A model generated the notes under the pieces. That model was given only the letters and a program-made list of their open reading frames with translations, did not search any database and was not told the DNA's origin. The position numbers were made by a program, and so were the translations under genes. Source: Dehalobacterium formicoaceticum (GTDB lineage Bacteria > Bacillota > Dehalobacteriia > Dehalobacteriales > Dehalobacteriaceae). Taken from it: a stretch of 64,000 bases of DNA. Shown here piece after piece: positions 50,778-60,233 of this stretch. The DNA is taken from contig NZ_CP022121.1 of assembly GCF_002224645.1 (NCBI RefSeq), forward strand, positions 248,001-312,000. The letters run 5' to 3'. Numbering within the stretch: the first letter of the stretch is position 1; every line of letters starts with the position of its first letter.

Positions 50778-52055
50778 TTAAACATTAGAAGAAATTTCAA
50801 CTTCAATTCCCCTTTTGGAAAGGAATTGAAAAAAAGTCTTTTGGATCTCTGTTTCCTTAAACGGTGAGGTAAAACTTATTACGAGCCTGTCTCCATAGGA
50901 GCACATGGTAATCTGAGGCCTCCTGGCGCTGGTACAAAAGCTAAACTGCTTGATATAATGATCAAATTCCAATGGCATCGTTATTCTGCCGATATTTGAA
51001 ATGGCACCGGTTATTTCCCTATCAATTACCTTATCAGCAATGCGCAGGGCATAATCCTTTAAGGGTAAGGGGATTACTTTTGCCACCAGGTTCTTTTCCA
51101 GGGCAATATATTGATTTAACTGCTTAGCCAATTGCTCTTTTTTCATGCCCTCTTTAAAGCCTTCTTTTACAGCGGCGATAATTTCTTCGATTTCAACATT
51201 CTCCTTTGTAAAGATGCTGCCTACATTTATTGTGGTGAAGAAATTTCTGGCCGTCTCAGACTCAAAAAATTGACGCAAATTGACAGGAACTGTTAATGTA
51301 ACAGGATATTTTTTACCCCGTGCCGTCATACCTTTATAGATAGCATATATGAATACTGATGCTATGAAGATGGTCAGGGTAGATTTGTATTTATGAGCTT
51401 CTTCTAAAACAGCCTTGACAGACATACTGCCTTCTATTAATAGGGTCCTGTTTTCTTCTAATCTGGTGCCGCGAATTTGATAGGCCTTGATGCTTTTTAT
51501 TTTTTTAATGTTTTTCAGATTATCTTGAAAAACATGATCTCCTGTAAAATGTCTTTTAAAACTATCGTTCATTTTTTCGCTTAATGAGACATTATTTTGC
51601 AATTCCGGTATTTTGCAGGCAAAAGCTTTCTTATGTTTCATCATCAGATAATGATGTACCATGTTCTGCATAAACCAAAGTGCGCCGGTTCCGTCAGAAA
51701 GGGCATGAAATATCTCCATGTTTATCCTGTTATGATAGTAAAATACCCGAAATAATAGATCCTTTCTATCCTTAAAATAAATTGGTGCGCAAACAGGCTT
51801 TGATTCCATTTCAACAATCGGGCGAATATCACTGGATTCAAGATAGTACCAGAATACTCCCCGCCTTAAGACTGCTTTATATAAGGTGAAGCTCTCCATC
51901 GTAATATCCAGTGCCCGCTGCAGAACTTTCGGATGCACATCTTCTGTGAGCTCACAGGTAACCCGGAAAACTTTTGGATCTTTATCATCATAGGTTGCCG
52001 GAAAAATCTTGGAAGCATTATCCAGCCTTGTCCATTCTACTTTTCTAGATTTCAT
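50778..52055 (-). CDS. Condensation-type acyltransferase (alcohol acetyltransferase-like)
   Basis: 425 residues with the chloramphenicol acetyltransferase/condensation fold. The HxxxDG active-site motif is seen as FHALSDGTGALWF near residue 140, and a later ITMCSYGDRLVISFTSPF resembles the DFGWG-like structural segment. Acyl donor and acceptor are unknown. It overlaps the esterase gene by 11 nt and ends 18 nt before the DUF6320 gene, so the three form an operon. The start at 52055 fits GGGTGTCGAG; a 6-codon-longer reading is open. Confidence 0.8.
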   Translation of the reverse strand: MKSRKVEWTRLDNASKIFPATYDDKDPKVFRVTCELTEDVHPKVLQRALDITMESFTLYKAVLRRGVFWYYLESSDIRPIVEMESKPVCAPIYFKDRKDLLFRVFYYHNRINMEIFHALSDGTGALWFMQNMVHHYLMMKHKKAFACKIPELQNNVSLSEKMNDSFKRHFTGDHVFQDNLKNIKKIKSIKAYQIRGTRLEENRTLLIEGSMSVKAVLEEAHKYKSTLTIFIASVFIYAIYKGMTARGKKYPVTLTVPVNLRQFFESETARNFFTTINVGSIFTKENVEIEEIIAAVKEGFKEGMKKEQLAKQLNQYIALEKNLVAKVIPLPLKDYALRIADKVIDREITGAISNIGRITMPLEFDHYIKQFSFCTSARRPQITMCSYGDRLVISFTSPFKETEIQKTFFQFLSKRGIEVEISSNV

Positions 52056-52989
52056 CTCGACACCCTGATTCAATGATCTCTTCGTTTAAGAATTGATTGA
52101 TGATATTATAGCATTTAATGACATGCTCTGAGTCCCAGGGCAAGGATATAAAACCATGAAGGGCATCTTCCATACGATATATTTTAACCTCATTATGATA
52201 TTCCCTTAACCGCATCCCATACGCCTCCCCTTCATCTCTAAGCGGGTCATACTCTGCTGTAATAATAAGTGTTTTTGGTTGATTAAATAGGTTCTCGGCA
52301 AGTAACGGAGCGGCATAGGGACTGAATCTGTCCTCATCATTGGAAATATACAAATCCCAGTAGTCTTGAATGCGTTTTGACGTAAGCAGATAATCGGTGC
52401 CATTATCCCTGATGGAGTTAAAGGGAGAAGTATCGCTATGATCATAATAAGTTGACGGATAGAGTAATATCTGCTTCGTTGGCAAAAATTCTCCCCGATC
52501 TCGTGCCATCAAGGATACCGCCGCCGCCAGATTCCCTCCTGCACTGTCACCGATCAAGGTGATGTCAGTTTGTTTACACTTTAGTATATCCAGGTTGAGA
52601 AAGATATCCCTTGTAACGTGATAGCAATCCTCTACACCGGCTGGAAAGGGGTGCTCCGGAGCCAATCGATAATTCACAGAAATAACCTTGTGTCCGGTTT
52701 GGTTGGCCATATTTGAACATACGTTGGTATAGGAGTCGATGTTGCCTGTTACCCATCCGCCGCCATGAAAAAAAATCAACACATTATTAGATTTTTGCTT
52801 TTTAGGTTGAAATAATCTCACCTGTATTTCCCGGTCGCCTACCATAACCTTATGATCCATCAAATTGTATAATGGTTTAAAAGATGGATTTATCGCATTG
52901 AGTAACTTACGATATATTTTATAATATTTCTTTAAATTAAGATAAGGATAGGAAAGAGCTTTTAAGATTGTTTTCTTAATTGGATGCAT
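52045..52989 (-). CDS. Alpha/beta hydrolase of the hormone-sensitive-lipase family
   Basis: 314 residues with the oxyanion motif FFHGGGWVTG (about residue 75), the nucleophile in LIGDSAGGNLAAA, and Asp and His in AEYDPLRDE and ALHGF, giving a complete catalytic triad. It likely hydrolyses short or medium acyl esters. The N-terminal 40 residues are basic (KKTILKALSYPYLNLKKYYK). It is the first gene of the esterase-acyltransferase-DUF6320 operon; the pair suggests acyl-group turnover on an envelope lipid or secondary metabolite, which is inference. Confidence 0.88.
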   Translation of the reverse strand: MHPIKKTILKALSYPYLNLKKYYKIYRKLLNAINPSFKPLYNLMDHKVMVGDREIQVRLFQPKKQKSNNVLIFFHGGGWVTGNIDSYTNVCSNMANQTGHKVISVNYRLAPEHPFPAGVEDCYHVTRDIFLNLDILKCKQTDITLIGDSAGGNLAAAVSLMARDRGEFLPTKQILLYPSTYYDHSDTSPFNSIRDNGTDYLLTSKRIQDYWDLYISNDEDRFSPYAAPLLAENLFNQPKTLIITAEYDPLRDEGEAYGMRLREYHNEVKIYRMEDALHGFISLPWDSEHVIKCYNIINQFLNEEIIESGCRDEI

Positions 52990-53179
52990 GGCATCAATCT
53001 CTCTTTCTTTTTATCTATTTTCCAAAATTTCTTTCTCTTCTTCTTTTTCTTTTCTGTCAATCAGAAGCTTTACCCATGCTTTATTTTCAACTTATTATAT
53101 CAAAATATGTATACGTTTTACAGGATAAACAGAGTTCTTGGCACCAAATGGAATTTTTGCTCCAACTGACAACAGCAAA

Positions 53180-53206
53180 GGCAGACAGCTTCATCTGCTG
53201 TCTGCC
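53180..53206 (-). terminator. Hairpin after the DUF2680 gene
   Basis: A perfect 10-bp stem (GGCAGACAGC/GCTGTCTGCC) with a 7-nt loop lies about 50 nt past the DUF2680 stop. The T run on the minus strand is poor (CTTTGCTGTTG), so termination is only likely. Confidence 0.6.
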
Positions 53207-53254
53207 CGGCATTAGCTTTTCTCTTCATTAAACAATTAATTCTCTTTAATTATT

Positions 53255-53749
53255 TTACTTTCCATTAGAGGCACCATTGCCCCAGCCTGCTCCCATACCT
53301 TGACCCATGCCTCTGCCCATTCCTTGTCTCATCATCCCTTGACCCATGCCATTTCCTTTACCATTACAATTACCGATTCCAGCTCCGCATGCACCGTCTT
53401 TTCTGCCAATTCCGGTACCATCGCAAAGAGCTTGACGTTCCTCCATGTTTTGATAGATTTCATCTGCTTGTTCCTGGGTCAGTCTGCCTTCTGCCACTCT
53501 TTGATCAAGAAGGGCCTTTTTTTGCTCCAGCATATCGGCTTTAAATTGATCCAATTGACCGGCATCCTGGGCAATCTGACCATAGGTCTTACCGGCCGCT
53601 CTCTCCTCGTTTACCTGGGCAAGGGTCATGCCCGTAACATCTGATGCGATCTCCGCCGGTGAGCGCAATTCAGCAGCAAGAGCTACACCTGCTGTAGCTA
53701 AAACGCCCACTATCGCAACCGTGGCCACCAATTTTTTTAAATTTTTCAT
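53255..53749 (-). CDS. Secreted DUF2680 protein with a Met/Gly-rich tail
   Basis: 164 residues: a signal peptide (NLKKLVATVAIVGVLATAGVALA, cleavage after AxA near residue 26), a helical DUF2680 core (about 30-110), and a tail with two Cys (NCNGKGNGMGQGM and earlier GACGAGI) and repeats of GMGQGM/QGMGRGM. Met-rich repeats are common in Cu(I) or Ag(I) binding proteins. It is transcribed divergently from a two-component system whose sensor carries the same MGQGM motif. The binding role is inference. Confidence 0.85.
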   Translation of the reverse strand: MKNLKKLVATVAIVGVLATAGVALAAELRSPAEIASDVTGMTLAQVNEERAAGKTYGQIAQDAGQLDQFKADMLEQKKALLDQRVAEGRLTQEQADEIYQNMEERQALCDGTGIGRKDGACGAGIGNCNGKGNGMGQGMMRQGMGRGMGQGMGAGWGNGASNGK

Positions 53750-53824
53750 ACAATTACCACTCCTTATATTTTTATTTGATCTTTAAGCTGACCGACTTTC
53801 TTTAATCCTATTATGCCCTATACT

Positions 53825-53868
53825 TGTGACAAAAGTTTGACAAAACTTTGAAAAAAATTTGATAAAAA
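53825..53868. promoter_or_regulatory. Four 11-bp direct repeats (OmpR/PhoP-type response-regulator site)
   Basis: Four consecutive 11-bp units start at 53825, 53836, 53847 and 53858, each with the core TTTGAnAAAAn (TGTGACAAAAG, TTTGACAAAAC, TTTGAAAAAAA, TTTGATAAAAA). An 11-bp period is what tandem OmpR-family dimers use, as in PhoP boxes. It lies between the divergent DUF2680 and response-regulator genes and overlaps the probable DUF2680 promoter. Confidence 0.65.
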
Positions 53869-53907
53869 AGCATGCCATATCTTTGACACAAATATTTTAG
53901 CCTTTAA

Positions 53908-53916
53908 TGGTATAAT
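53908..53916 (+). promoter_or_regulatory. Extended -10 promoter of the two-component operon
   Basis: TGGTATAAT (TGnTATAAT) lies 28 nt before the CTG start of the response regulator. A TTGACA is present but 22 bp away, so the -35 contact is poor. This fits a promoter helped by the regulator bound at 53825-53868. Confidence 0.6.
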
Positions 53917-53943
53917 AAGATCATCGGAAAGGAGAGGATTCCC

Positions 53944-54636
53944 CTGAGTAAATACATCTTAATTGCTGATGATCATGAAGGTATTCTGGATATATTAAAA
54001 ACCTATGTACAGAAAGAAGGATTTACACCCATTCTGGCTCGTGACGGGGAAGAGGCGTTGGCTTTATTTGCCCAGTATCATCCGATTTTAATCCTGCTGG
54101 ATGTGATGATGCCCAAAAAGGATGGTTTTGAAGTCTGCCGGGAGATCCGAAAAATTTCTAATGTGCCGATCATTATGGTCACAGCTAAAGGCGAAGACGG
54201 GGATCGCATCATGGGTTTGGACATTGGGGCTGACGACTATATTGTCAAGCCCTTCAGTCCTGAGGAAGTGATGGCGCGCATCCGAGCGATTTTAAGACGT
54301 ATGGATCTGTCCGATGATCAGGAAAAAGAACTTCTCACCTTCCCCGGACTGGAAATCAATCTCTCCGACTACGCGGTGAAAATCTCCGGTCAACCGGTAA
54401 GCCTGACAAAAAAGGAAATAGAAATCCTTTGGCTCATGGCTTCTCATCCGGGCAAGGTTTTTTCCCGGGACAATTTGTTAAATCAGGTGTGGGGCTACGA
54501 TTATTATGGAGATGCCCGCACCGTGGATACTCATATTAAGAGACTGCGCTCAAAAATCAGCACCTCCGAAGCCCTGGTTTGGGAGATTAAAACCATTTGG
54601 GGTGTAGGTTATAAATTTGAGGTACAGGATGTTTAA
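53944..54636 (+). CDS. OmpR/PhoB-family response regulator
   Basis: About 230 residues: receiver domain (1-115) with the acidic pair ILIADDHEGI, the phospho-acceptor Asp in LLDVMMPKKDG and the Lys in VKPFSPEE, then the winged-helix DNA-binding domain (130-228) with VWGYDYYGDARTVDTHIKRL. No ATG or GTG fits the start of the receiver. GGAGAGG lies 6 nt before an in-frame CTG at 53944, which gives the full domain (SKYILIADDHEGI), so a CTG start is proposed. A frame start at 54058 would lack the first 38 residues, including the acid pair. Confidence 0.85.
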   Translation: MSKYILIADDHEGILDILKTYVQKEGFTPILARDGEEALALFAQYHPILILLDVMMPKKDGFEVCREIRKISNVPIIMVTAKGEDGDRIMGLDIGADDYIVKPFSPEEVMARIRAILRRMDLSDDQEKELLTFPGLEINLSDYAVKISGQPVSLTKKEIEILWLMASHPGKVFSRDNLLNQVWGYDYYGDARTVDTHIKRLRSKISTSEALVWEIKTIWGVGYKFEVQDV

Positions 54637-56485
54637 AAGAAGTATTACCCTCCAATTAACCGGCGGCGTGGTCATTATTGTCCTGGTTTCCATGCTGGCC
54701 ATTGGCCTCATCTTTATCCAAATGTTTAAGCAATATACCTTCGAAAGCCGTGAGGAAACTATGCTGACCCGGGGCCGAAGCATTGCAGAATTGGTTAATA
54801 TCAATGCAACCGGCGGCCATATGCAGGGTATGGGTGGAATGATGCATAATCTGGATATCCTGGCGGAAGCCAAGATATGGATTATCGATCAGACCGGCAA
54901 TCCTGCTGCCATGTCGGGGATGGGTCAAGGAATGGGCAAGGGGCGCGGGCACATGAATAATTTGAATAACATGAACAATTCCGAACCGCTGCCCCAAGAG
55001 GCGGAAAAGGTCATTGTGGATGTGCTGTCCGGCGGGGAATCGGTGAGTGAAAGTTTCAGCAGCGTTTATCAGGAAGCTACCCTCACTGTCGGAGTGCCTG
55101 TACAAGATTCGTCAGGTCAGATTACCGGGGCCGTACTCCTCCACGCCCCGGTGGCGGGGGTGACTCCATTATTAAATCAAGCCAACCGTATTTTGGTCCT
55201 TAGTTTGCTGGGCGCTCTGCTATTAGCCATCGCTTTGGGTCTGGCCTTTTCCCGCTATTTTGCCCGTCCCTTAAAGACCATGAACCGCACCGCACTGGCT
55301 ATGGCCGGGGGAAATTATGCTGTGCAGACAGGGATTGAACGGGAGGACGAAATTGGTCAATTGGGGCAATCCCTGGATCTTCTGGCACACCGCTTAGGTA
55401 ATACCATCGATCTGCTTTTTCAAGAGAAGAGCAAGTTAAATGATATTATTGCCAGTATGGCGGAAGGTCTGGTCGCCTTTGATCGCGAGTTAAAACCCCA
55501 GAGCATGAACTTTGCCTTGTCTCAGATTATGTATAATGGCTTGCCCTACCCGGATGAAATCCTGGCCAATCATTTTCGGGAACTGAGCCTGGAGGCTGAT
55601 TTAAAAGAAATTATGGAGCAAAAAAAATCCTCCATCATTATGAAGGATTGGAAGGGGAAAAAACTTAAATTTATCCTTTCCCCCATCAGCAACAATCTCG
55701 GAATGGTGACAGGTTGTGTGGCACTGGTGCAAGATGTCAGCGAAAGTGAGCGTCTCGAACAATTGCGCCGTGATTTTGTCGCCAATGTCTCCCATGAATT
55801 TCGCACACCCCTTACCGTCATCCGAGGTTCCCTGGAAGCATTGGTAGACGGTACCATAATTGAAGATCAGGAAAAGAAGCGCTATCTTTCAAGAATGCTT
55901 GCCGAAACCCGTGGCTTAGAACGCTTGGTAGGAGATCTTTTGGATCTGTCCCGCCTCCAATCGGGTAAGATTACCATGAATATAGAAGAAATTCATCTGC
56001 CCACCCTGCTTTCTGATGTGCTGAAAAGTCTCCAAACCTTGGCCGATAAAAAGGAGATTCAAATGCGCTATGATGGGGAAAAAAATTTACCCACGATTCC
56101 GGGAGATTATGACCGCTTGCGCCAAATGCTGGTCATCTTTCTGGATAATGCTATCAAATATTCTCCTCCCCATACTTTAGTCTCTGTCGAAACTAAGGAT
56201 CTGCAGGATCAGACCCTCACCATTAACATCCACGACCAAGGTCCGGGCATTGCGCCGGAACAGCTTCCCCATATTTGGGATCGATTCTATAAAGGAGAAA
56301 AATCTCGCCAGGGCGGCGGGACTGGGCTGGGTCTGGCTATTGCCAAGCATCTGATTGATCTCCATCATGGCAGCGTTACTGTAGCAAGCGTCTTGGATCA
56401 AGGCACCATGATCGAAATCAAGCTGCCCCTGTCCTTTAAGACGCTTAATACGCCAGTGTTTCTCCCGTCTCAAAAAGATAAATAA
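54629..56485 (+). CDS. Sensor histidine kinase with Met-rich extracytoplasmic domain
   Basis: 618 residues: membrane helix 1 (about 9-31), an extracytoplasmic domain of about 150 residues with Met/His-rich stretches (GGHMQGMGGMMHN and AAMSGMGQGMGKGRGHMNN), membrane helix 2 (ILVLSLLGALLLAIALG), HAMP, a PAS-like region (about 275-370), HisKA with the phospho-His in NVSHEFRTPLTVIRG, and HATPase (DNAIKYSP, DQGPGIAPEQ, GGGTGLGLAI). GAGG precedes the ATG at 54629, which overlaps the regulator gene by 8 nt. The last 41 nt overlap the end of addA on the other strand. Confidence 0.92.
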   Translation: MFKRSITLQLTGGVVIIVLVSMLAIGLIFIQMFKQYTFESREETMLTRGRSIAELVNINATGGHMQGMGGMMHNLDILAEAKIWIIDQTGNPAAMSGMGQGMGKGRGHMNNLNNMNNSEPLPQEAEKVIVDVLSGGESVSESFSSVYQEATLTVGVPVQDSSGQITGAVLLHAPVAGVTPLLNQANRILVLSLLGALLLAIALGLAFSRYFARPLKTMNRTALAMAGGNYAVQTGIEREDEIGQLGQSLDLLAHRLGNTIDLLFQEKSKLNDIIASMAEGLVAFDRELKPQSMNFALSQIMYNGLPYPDEILANHFRELSLEADLKEIMEQKKSSIIMKDWKGKKLKFILSPISNNLGMVTGCVALVQDVSESERLEQLRRDFVANVSHEFRTPLTVIRGSLEALVDGTIIEDQEKKRYLSRMLAETRGLERLVGDLLDLSRLQSGKITMNIEEIHLPTLLSDVLKSLQTLADKKEIQMRYDGEKNLPTIPGDYDRLRQMLVIFLDNAIKYSPPHTLVSVETKDLQDQTLTINIHDQGPGIAPEQLPHIWDRFYKGEKSRQGGGTGLGLAIAKHLIDLHHGSVTVASVLDQGTMIEIKLPLSFKTLNTPVFLPSQKDK

Positions 56486-59400
56486 CCTTGTCCTTTACCT
56501 TCTTGCCGGTGAGCATCTCCAGAGCACGGGTATAATAAGAAATTTGCAGACGGTAACGTTCCCGGAGTCCTTCTGACTTTCCGACAGTGACGAAATCAGT
56601 CTTATAGTCCAGAAGGACAAGGCCGTCCTGCTCCTCAAAGTAGCAATCGATCACCCCTTGTAAAAGAATCTTCTCCTTCCGGCAAGCTTCCTCCTCCATG
56701 TTAGGATATAATTCATGACAAGGTATTTCCATAAAAAAGGGTACCTCCCGATAAACCGCCCTTGCTAAAAGAAGTCTTTGGCCCCAGGGAGATGCCAGAA
56801 AAGCACGGATCCTGGCGGGATTAATGCTCGCTGCCTGCTCTGGGGTCAGCAGGTCTTTTGCCTGCATCTCCGCCAGCTGGCCCTCGATATCTTCTCGTTG
56901 ATAATCCAAATGCTGCATGACAAAGTGCATAATAGTACCCTTTTCCGCCCCGCTTAAACCCTTTTTCTGCTGGAGGAAGAGGGGCTTTTGCACCAATGTC
57001 ACCGGATATTCCGGGTAGGGCGTGGTGTCTTCTGTACTCTCCACCTGAAACCATCTTTTCAATTCTGTGACAGTTACCTTGGCCGGTATTCGGGAAACCT
57101 GTTGATAGGGGTAAGCCCAGCTCAATCTATCCTCCAGTTCTTGGGGCAGGGGGCTATCTTCCAGCGAAGGCAGCCCATCCAGCCACCGGATAAACTGGTT
57201 TTCTCCCAGTTCCCGCTCCTCTTTTACGGCAAGAAGATCACCCTTCTTCCATACCCGGATCTGCCACGATGAATCATCCGTGAGTAAGCTGCCGTTTAAC
57301 TCCCCTTCCAGGCCGCCCAGCTCTCTTAAAATTCCGGCATCAGGATGCCTAAGCATTGCTGGACCAAGCCAATCCAGGTAACGATTCCCTTTCAACATTT
57401 CATAAGGAGGCAGCTTATCTCCTGCTGACTGGGCGGCGCTGCCCCACTTGGCCAAGGCTCTTTCCAGATTGGGTACTACTCCGGTGATGATCAGTTTTTC
57501 TTTGGCCCTGGTCATGGCCACATAGAGGATGCGCATTTCCTCCGATAATGTCTCCCTCCTTATTTTCTCCCGAATCGCCAGTTTGGGAGCTGAAGGGTAG
57601 GATAACCTTAGTTCCGGATCTACCACCTCCGGCCCAAAACCCAGATCCTGATGGAGGAGTATTTTCCCATTTAAATCCTGAAGATTGAATTGCTTGCCGC
57701 AGCCGGAGAGAAACACCACGGGAAATTCCAAACCCTTGCTCTTGTGAATGCTCATAATGCGCACCACATTATTATTTTCCCCGAGAATTTTTGCCGCTCC
57801 CATATCACCCTGGCTGGTTTTTAATTTATCCACAAAATTAATAAAATTAAAAAGACCTTTATAACTGGTCGCCTCAAATTGACGCGCTCGTTCAAATAAA
57901 ATGCGCAGATTGGCCTGCCTTTGTTCTCCTGTCGGCATCGCCCCTACCAGGCTATAATAACCAGTCTCTTGATAAAGCTGCCAGATTAAGCGGTCGGTAG
58001 AAAGAACCCGTGATCCTTCCTGAAACCTGGCTAATTGCTCCAAAAATGATGTCGCTTTCGCCGCACCCGGTCCTTGGTTATTGAGACTTAAAGCCTGAAG
58101 AGCATGATAAAGGCTGCCTTTTCGATCCGACAAACGAAGTTCCGCCAGTTCATCCGTGGTCATGGCTACGATAGGCGAGCGCAGCACCCCCAGGAGAGGT
58201 ATATCCTGTAAGGGATTGTCAATAATTTGCAGATAGGACAAAACCACCTGGATTTCCGGTGATTTAAAAAAGCCGGTTCCGGTATCGGCAAAAGCCGGGA
58301 TCCCAAGGTTAGACAACTCCTCCATAAAAACATCCGACCATTTTTTGGTCGTACGCAAAAGAATGACCATATCCTTGTATTCCGGTTTCCGATATTGATT
58401 TTCTTTCTGATCCCAAACCCCAAGGGTCTGTCCCTGCTCATCCGGCCGCAGCAAATCCTGAATTCGGGTCGCCACCAGACGGGCTTCCCACTGAATCTTA
58501 TCCAGTATTTCATCCTCTTCCTCCGGGGATACCTTCTCGGCCTCACCTCGTTCCTGATCCCGTTCATCATCCCCCGGCTCCTCTTTATGATCATGATCAT
58601 CCTCGGTGGTCATCAGGTGGAATTCCATTTTTCCTCCGGCCAAGAGAACCGTGTCCTCCTCACAAGGGGCAAAGACGGCTCCCGGATTCAAAGCTTCTTC
58701 ATCGGTATAATCCAATTCCCCCACCCGCTGGGACATGATCTGCTTAAAAATAAAATTAACTCCATGCACCACTTCCCACCGACTGCGGAAATTTTTATAT
58801 AGCTGGATGCAGCGATAAGGATCGCCTTCTTTTGGAGAATAATGATGATATTTCTCCAAAAATAACTCCGGCTTGGCCTGTCGAAAGCGATAGATGCTTT
58901 GTTTCACATCTCCTACCATAAAGACGTTGGGCTCGCCCAAATCGCCCCGGGAAATCATGCCAATAATCGCTTCCTGAACCAAATTGCTGTCCTGATATTC
59001 ATCCACCAAAATCTCGGCAAAACGCTCCCGATACCCATGTGCCGCAAGGGAAGGCACCGGTATGCCATTTTCATCTTCCTTGGTTAGAATCTCCAGACAA
59101 AAATGCTCCAAGTCGTTAAAATCCACTACTCCTTTGCGGTTTTTCTTAATGGCATATCTGGTACCAAATTCCATCACCAGTTGCGTCAAGGATTTCAGCA
59201 AAGGGTAAATGCCTTCGATCTCCTGATAAATTTCCTGGGAAGGCGCCGTACAGATCTCGGTGCTGATTTTTTTCATGCGCTCCTTCACTTTATCCCGAAG
59301 CGTCTTGGCTCTTTCATGAAGCTCTTTATCCCCATTTTTACCCGCTGAAGACAATCGGGCATATTTCTGATCCTGTACTTCTCGATAAAGGGCATCCCAT

Positions 59401-60233
59401 GTCCCCTCAGAATCTCCCGAACAAAGCTTTTGTAATCCTCGCAGCTGGGACAGCTCTTCCTGGAAAATGGCCAGGTTTTTTTCCAGGCCGGTTGCCCCGG
59501 TAAGAATGTTAACCCCGGTTGCCATCATCTCCTCCATCCCGGTAAGCTCCAGAGATACCGTATCAAGGAGGATCTTGCCCCAGGATGTAGCACCAAAATC
59601 AAAGTCCTCTGATGCGCCGGTCATATGAAAACCCTCTGTCATTTCTGCCAGCCATTTTTCCGGCCAGGGACTGCTTTGGATGAAGCGATAAAGATTCAGC
59701 ACCAGATCCTGCAACGCCTGATCATCCCGATTGCCGCCATAGCATTCCAATAAATTCAAAAAGTCCTGATCCAGGTTTTCATCCTCATAAAGATCTTCAA
59801 ACAAGTGATCCAGCACATCCAGCTTCATCAGGGTTGCTTCCGTTTCATCGGCAATGCGGAAATTAGGATCAAGATCAAGATACTGGAAATTGCTACGCAT
59901 CACTTCCAGGCAAAAGGAATGAATGGTGGTAATATGTGCCTTATTTAACAATGTCAGTTGTCGGTGCATGTTCCGGGATCCCGGATTTTCCTCCAGTGCT
60001 TTGGCAACAGCCCCTGCAATCCTTTCTCTCATTTCTGCCGCCGCGGCATTGGTAAAGGTAACCACCAGCAGTCTGTCAATATCCACCGGATGAACCGGAT
60101 CCGTAATTTTTTTAATGATTCTTTCCACTAAGACAGCAGTTTTCCCTGCTCCTGCCGCCGCCGCCACTAAAAGATTGCACTCCTTGGCCGTGATCGCAGC
60201 CCATTGTTCATTAGTCCACTTTGTCCCTGCCAT
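56445..60233 (-). CDS. addA: ATP-dependent helicase/nuclease subunit AddA
   Basis: 1262 residues. UvrD-type motifs: Q motif KWTNEQWAAITA, Walker A AAAAGAGKTAVLV near residue 28, motif II EILVDEYQDSN, QSIYRFRQAKPELF, and RIMSIHKSKGLEFPVVFL. The C-terminal nuclease shows GVIDCYFEEQDGLVLLDYKTD. It processes double-strand ends in recombination and repair with AddB, whose TAA overlaps its ATG by one base. The last 41 nt overlap the convergent kinase gene. Confidence 0.96.
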   Translation of the reverse strand: MAGTKWTNEQWAAITAKECNLLVAAAAGAGKTAVLVERIIKKITDPVHPVDIDRLLVVTFTNAAAAEMRERIAGAVAKALEENPGSRNMHRQLTLLNKAHITTIHSFCLEVMRSNFQYLDLDPNFRIADETEATLMKLDVLDHLFEDLYEDENLDQDFLNLLECYGGNRDDQALQDLVLNLYRFIQSSPWPEKWLAEMTEGFHMTGASEDFDFGATSWGKILLDTVSLELTGMEEMMATGVNILTGATGLEKNLAIFQEELSQLRGLQKLCSGDSEGTWDALYREVQDQKYARLSSAGKNGDKELHERAKTLRDKVKERMKKISTEICTAPSQEIYQEIEGIYPLLKSLTQLVMEFGTRYAIKKNRKGVVDFNDLEHFCLEILTKEDENGIPVPSLAAHGYRERFAEILVDEYQDSNLVQEAIIGMISRGDLGEPNVFMVGDVKQSIYRFRQAKPELFLEKYHHYSPKEGDPYRCIQLYKNFRSRWEVVHGVNFIFKQIMSQRVGELDYTDEEALNPGAVFAPCEEDTVLLAGGKMEFHLMTTEDDHDHKEEPGDDERDQERGEAEKVSPEEEDEILDKIQWEARLVATRIQDLLRPDEQGQTLGVWDQKENQYRKPEYKDMVILLRTTKKWSDVFMEELSNLGIPAFADTGTGFFKSPEIQVVLSYLQIIDNPLQDIPLLGVLRSPIVAMTTDELAELRLSDRKGSLYHALQALSLNNQGPGAAKATSFLEQLARFQEGSRVLSTDRLIWQLYQETGYYSLVGAMPTGEQRQANLRILFERARQFEATSYKGLFNFINFVDKLKTSQGDMGAAKILGENNNVVRIMSIHKSKGLEFPVVFLSGCGKQFNLQDLNGKILLHQDLGFGPEVVDPELRLSYPSAPKLAIREKIRRETLSEEMRILYVAMTRAKEKLIITGVVPNLERALAKWGSAAQSAGDKLPPYEMLKGNRYLDWLGPAMLRHPDAGILRELGGLEGELNGSLLTDDSSWQIRVWKKGDLLAVKEERELGENQFIRWLDGLPSLEDSPLPQELEDRLSWAYPYQQVSRIPAKVTVTELKRWFQVESTEDTTPYPEYPVTLVQKPLFLQQKKGLSGAEKGTIMHFVMQHLDYQREDIEGQLAEMQAKDLLTPEQAASINPARIRAFLASPWGQRLLLARAVYREVPFFMEIPCHELYPNMEEEACRKEKILLQGVIDCYFEEQDGLVLLDYKTDFVTVGKSEGLRERYRLQISYYTRALEMLTGKKVKDKVIYLFETGETLAY

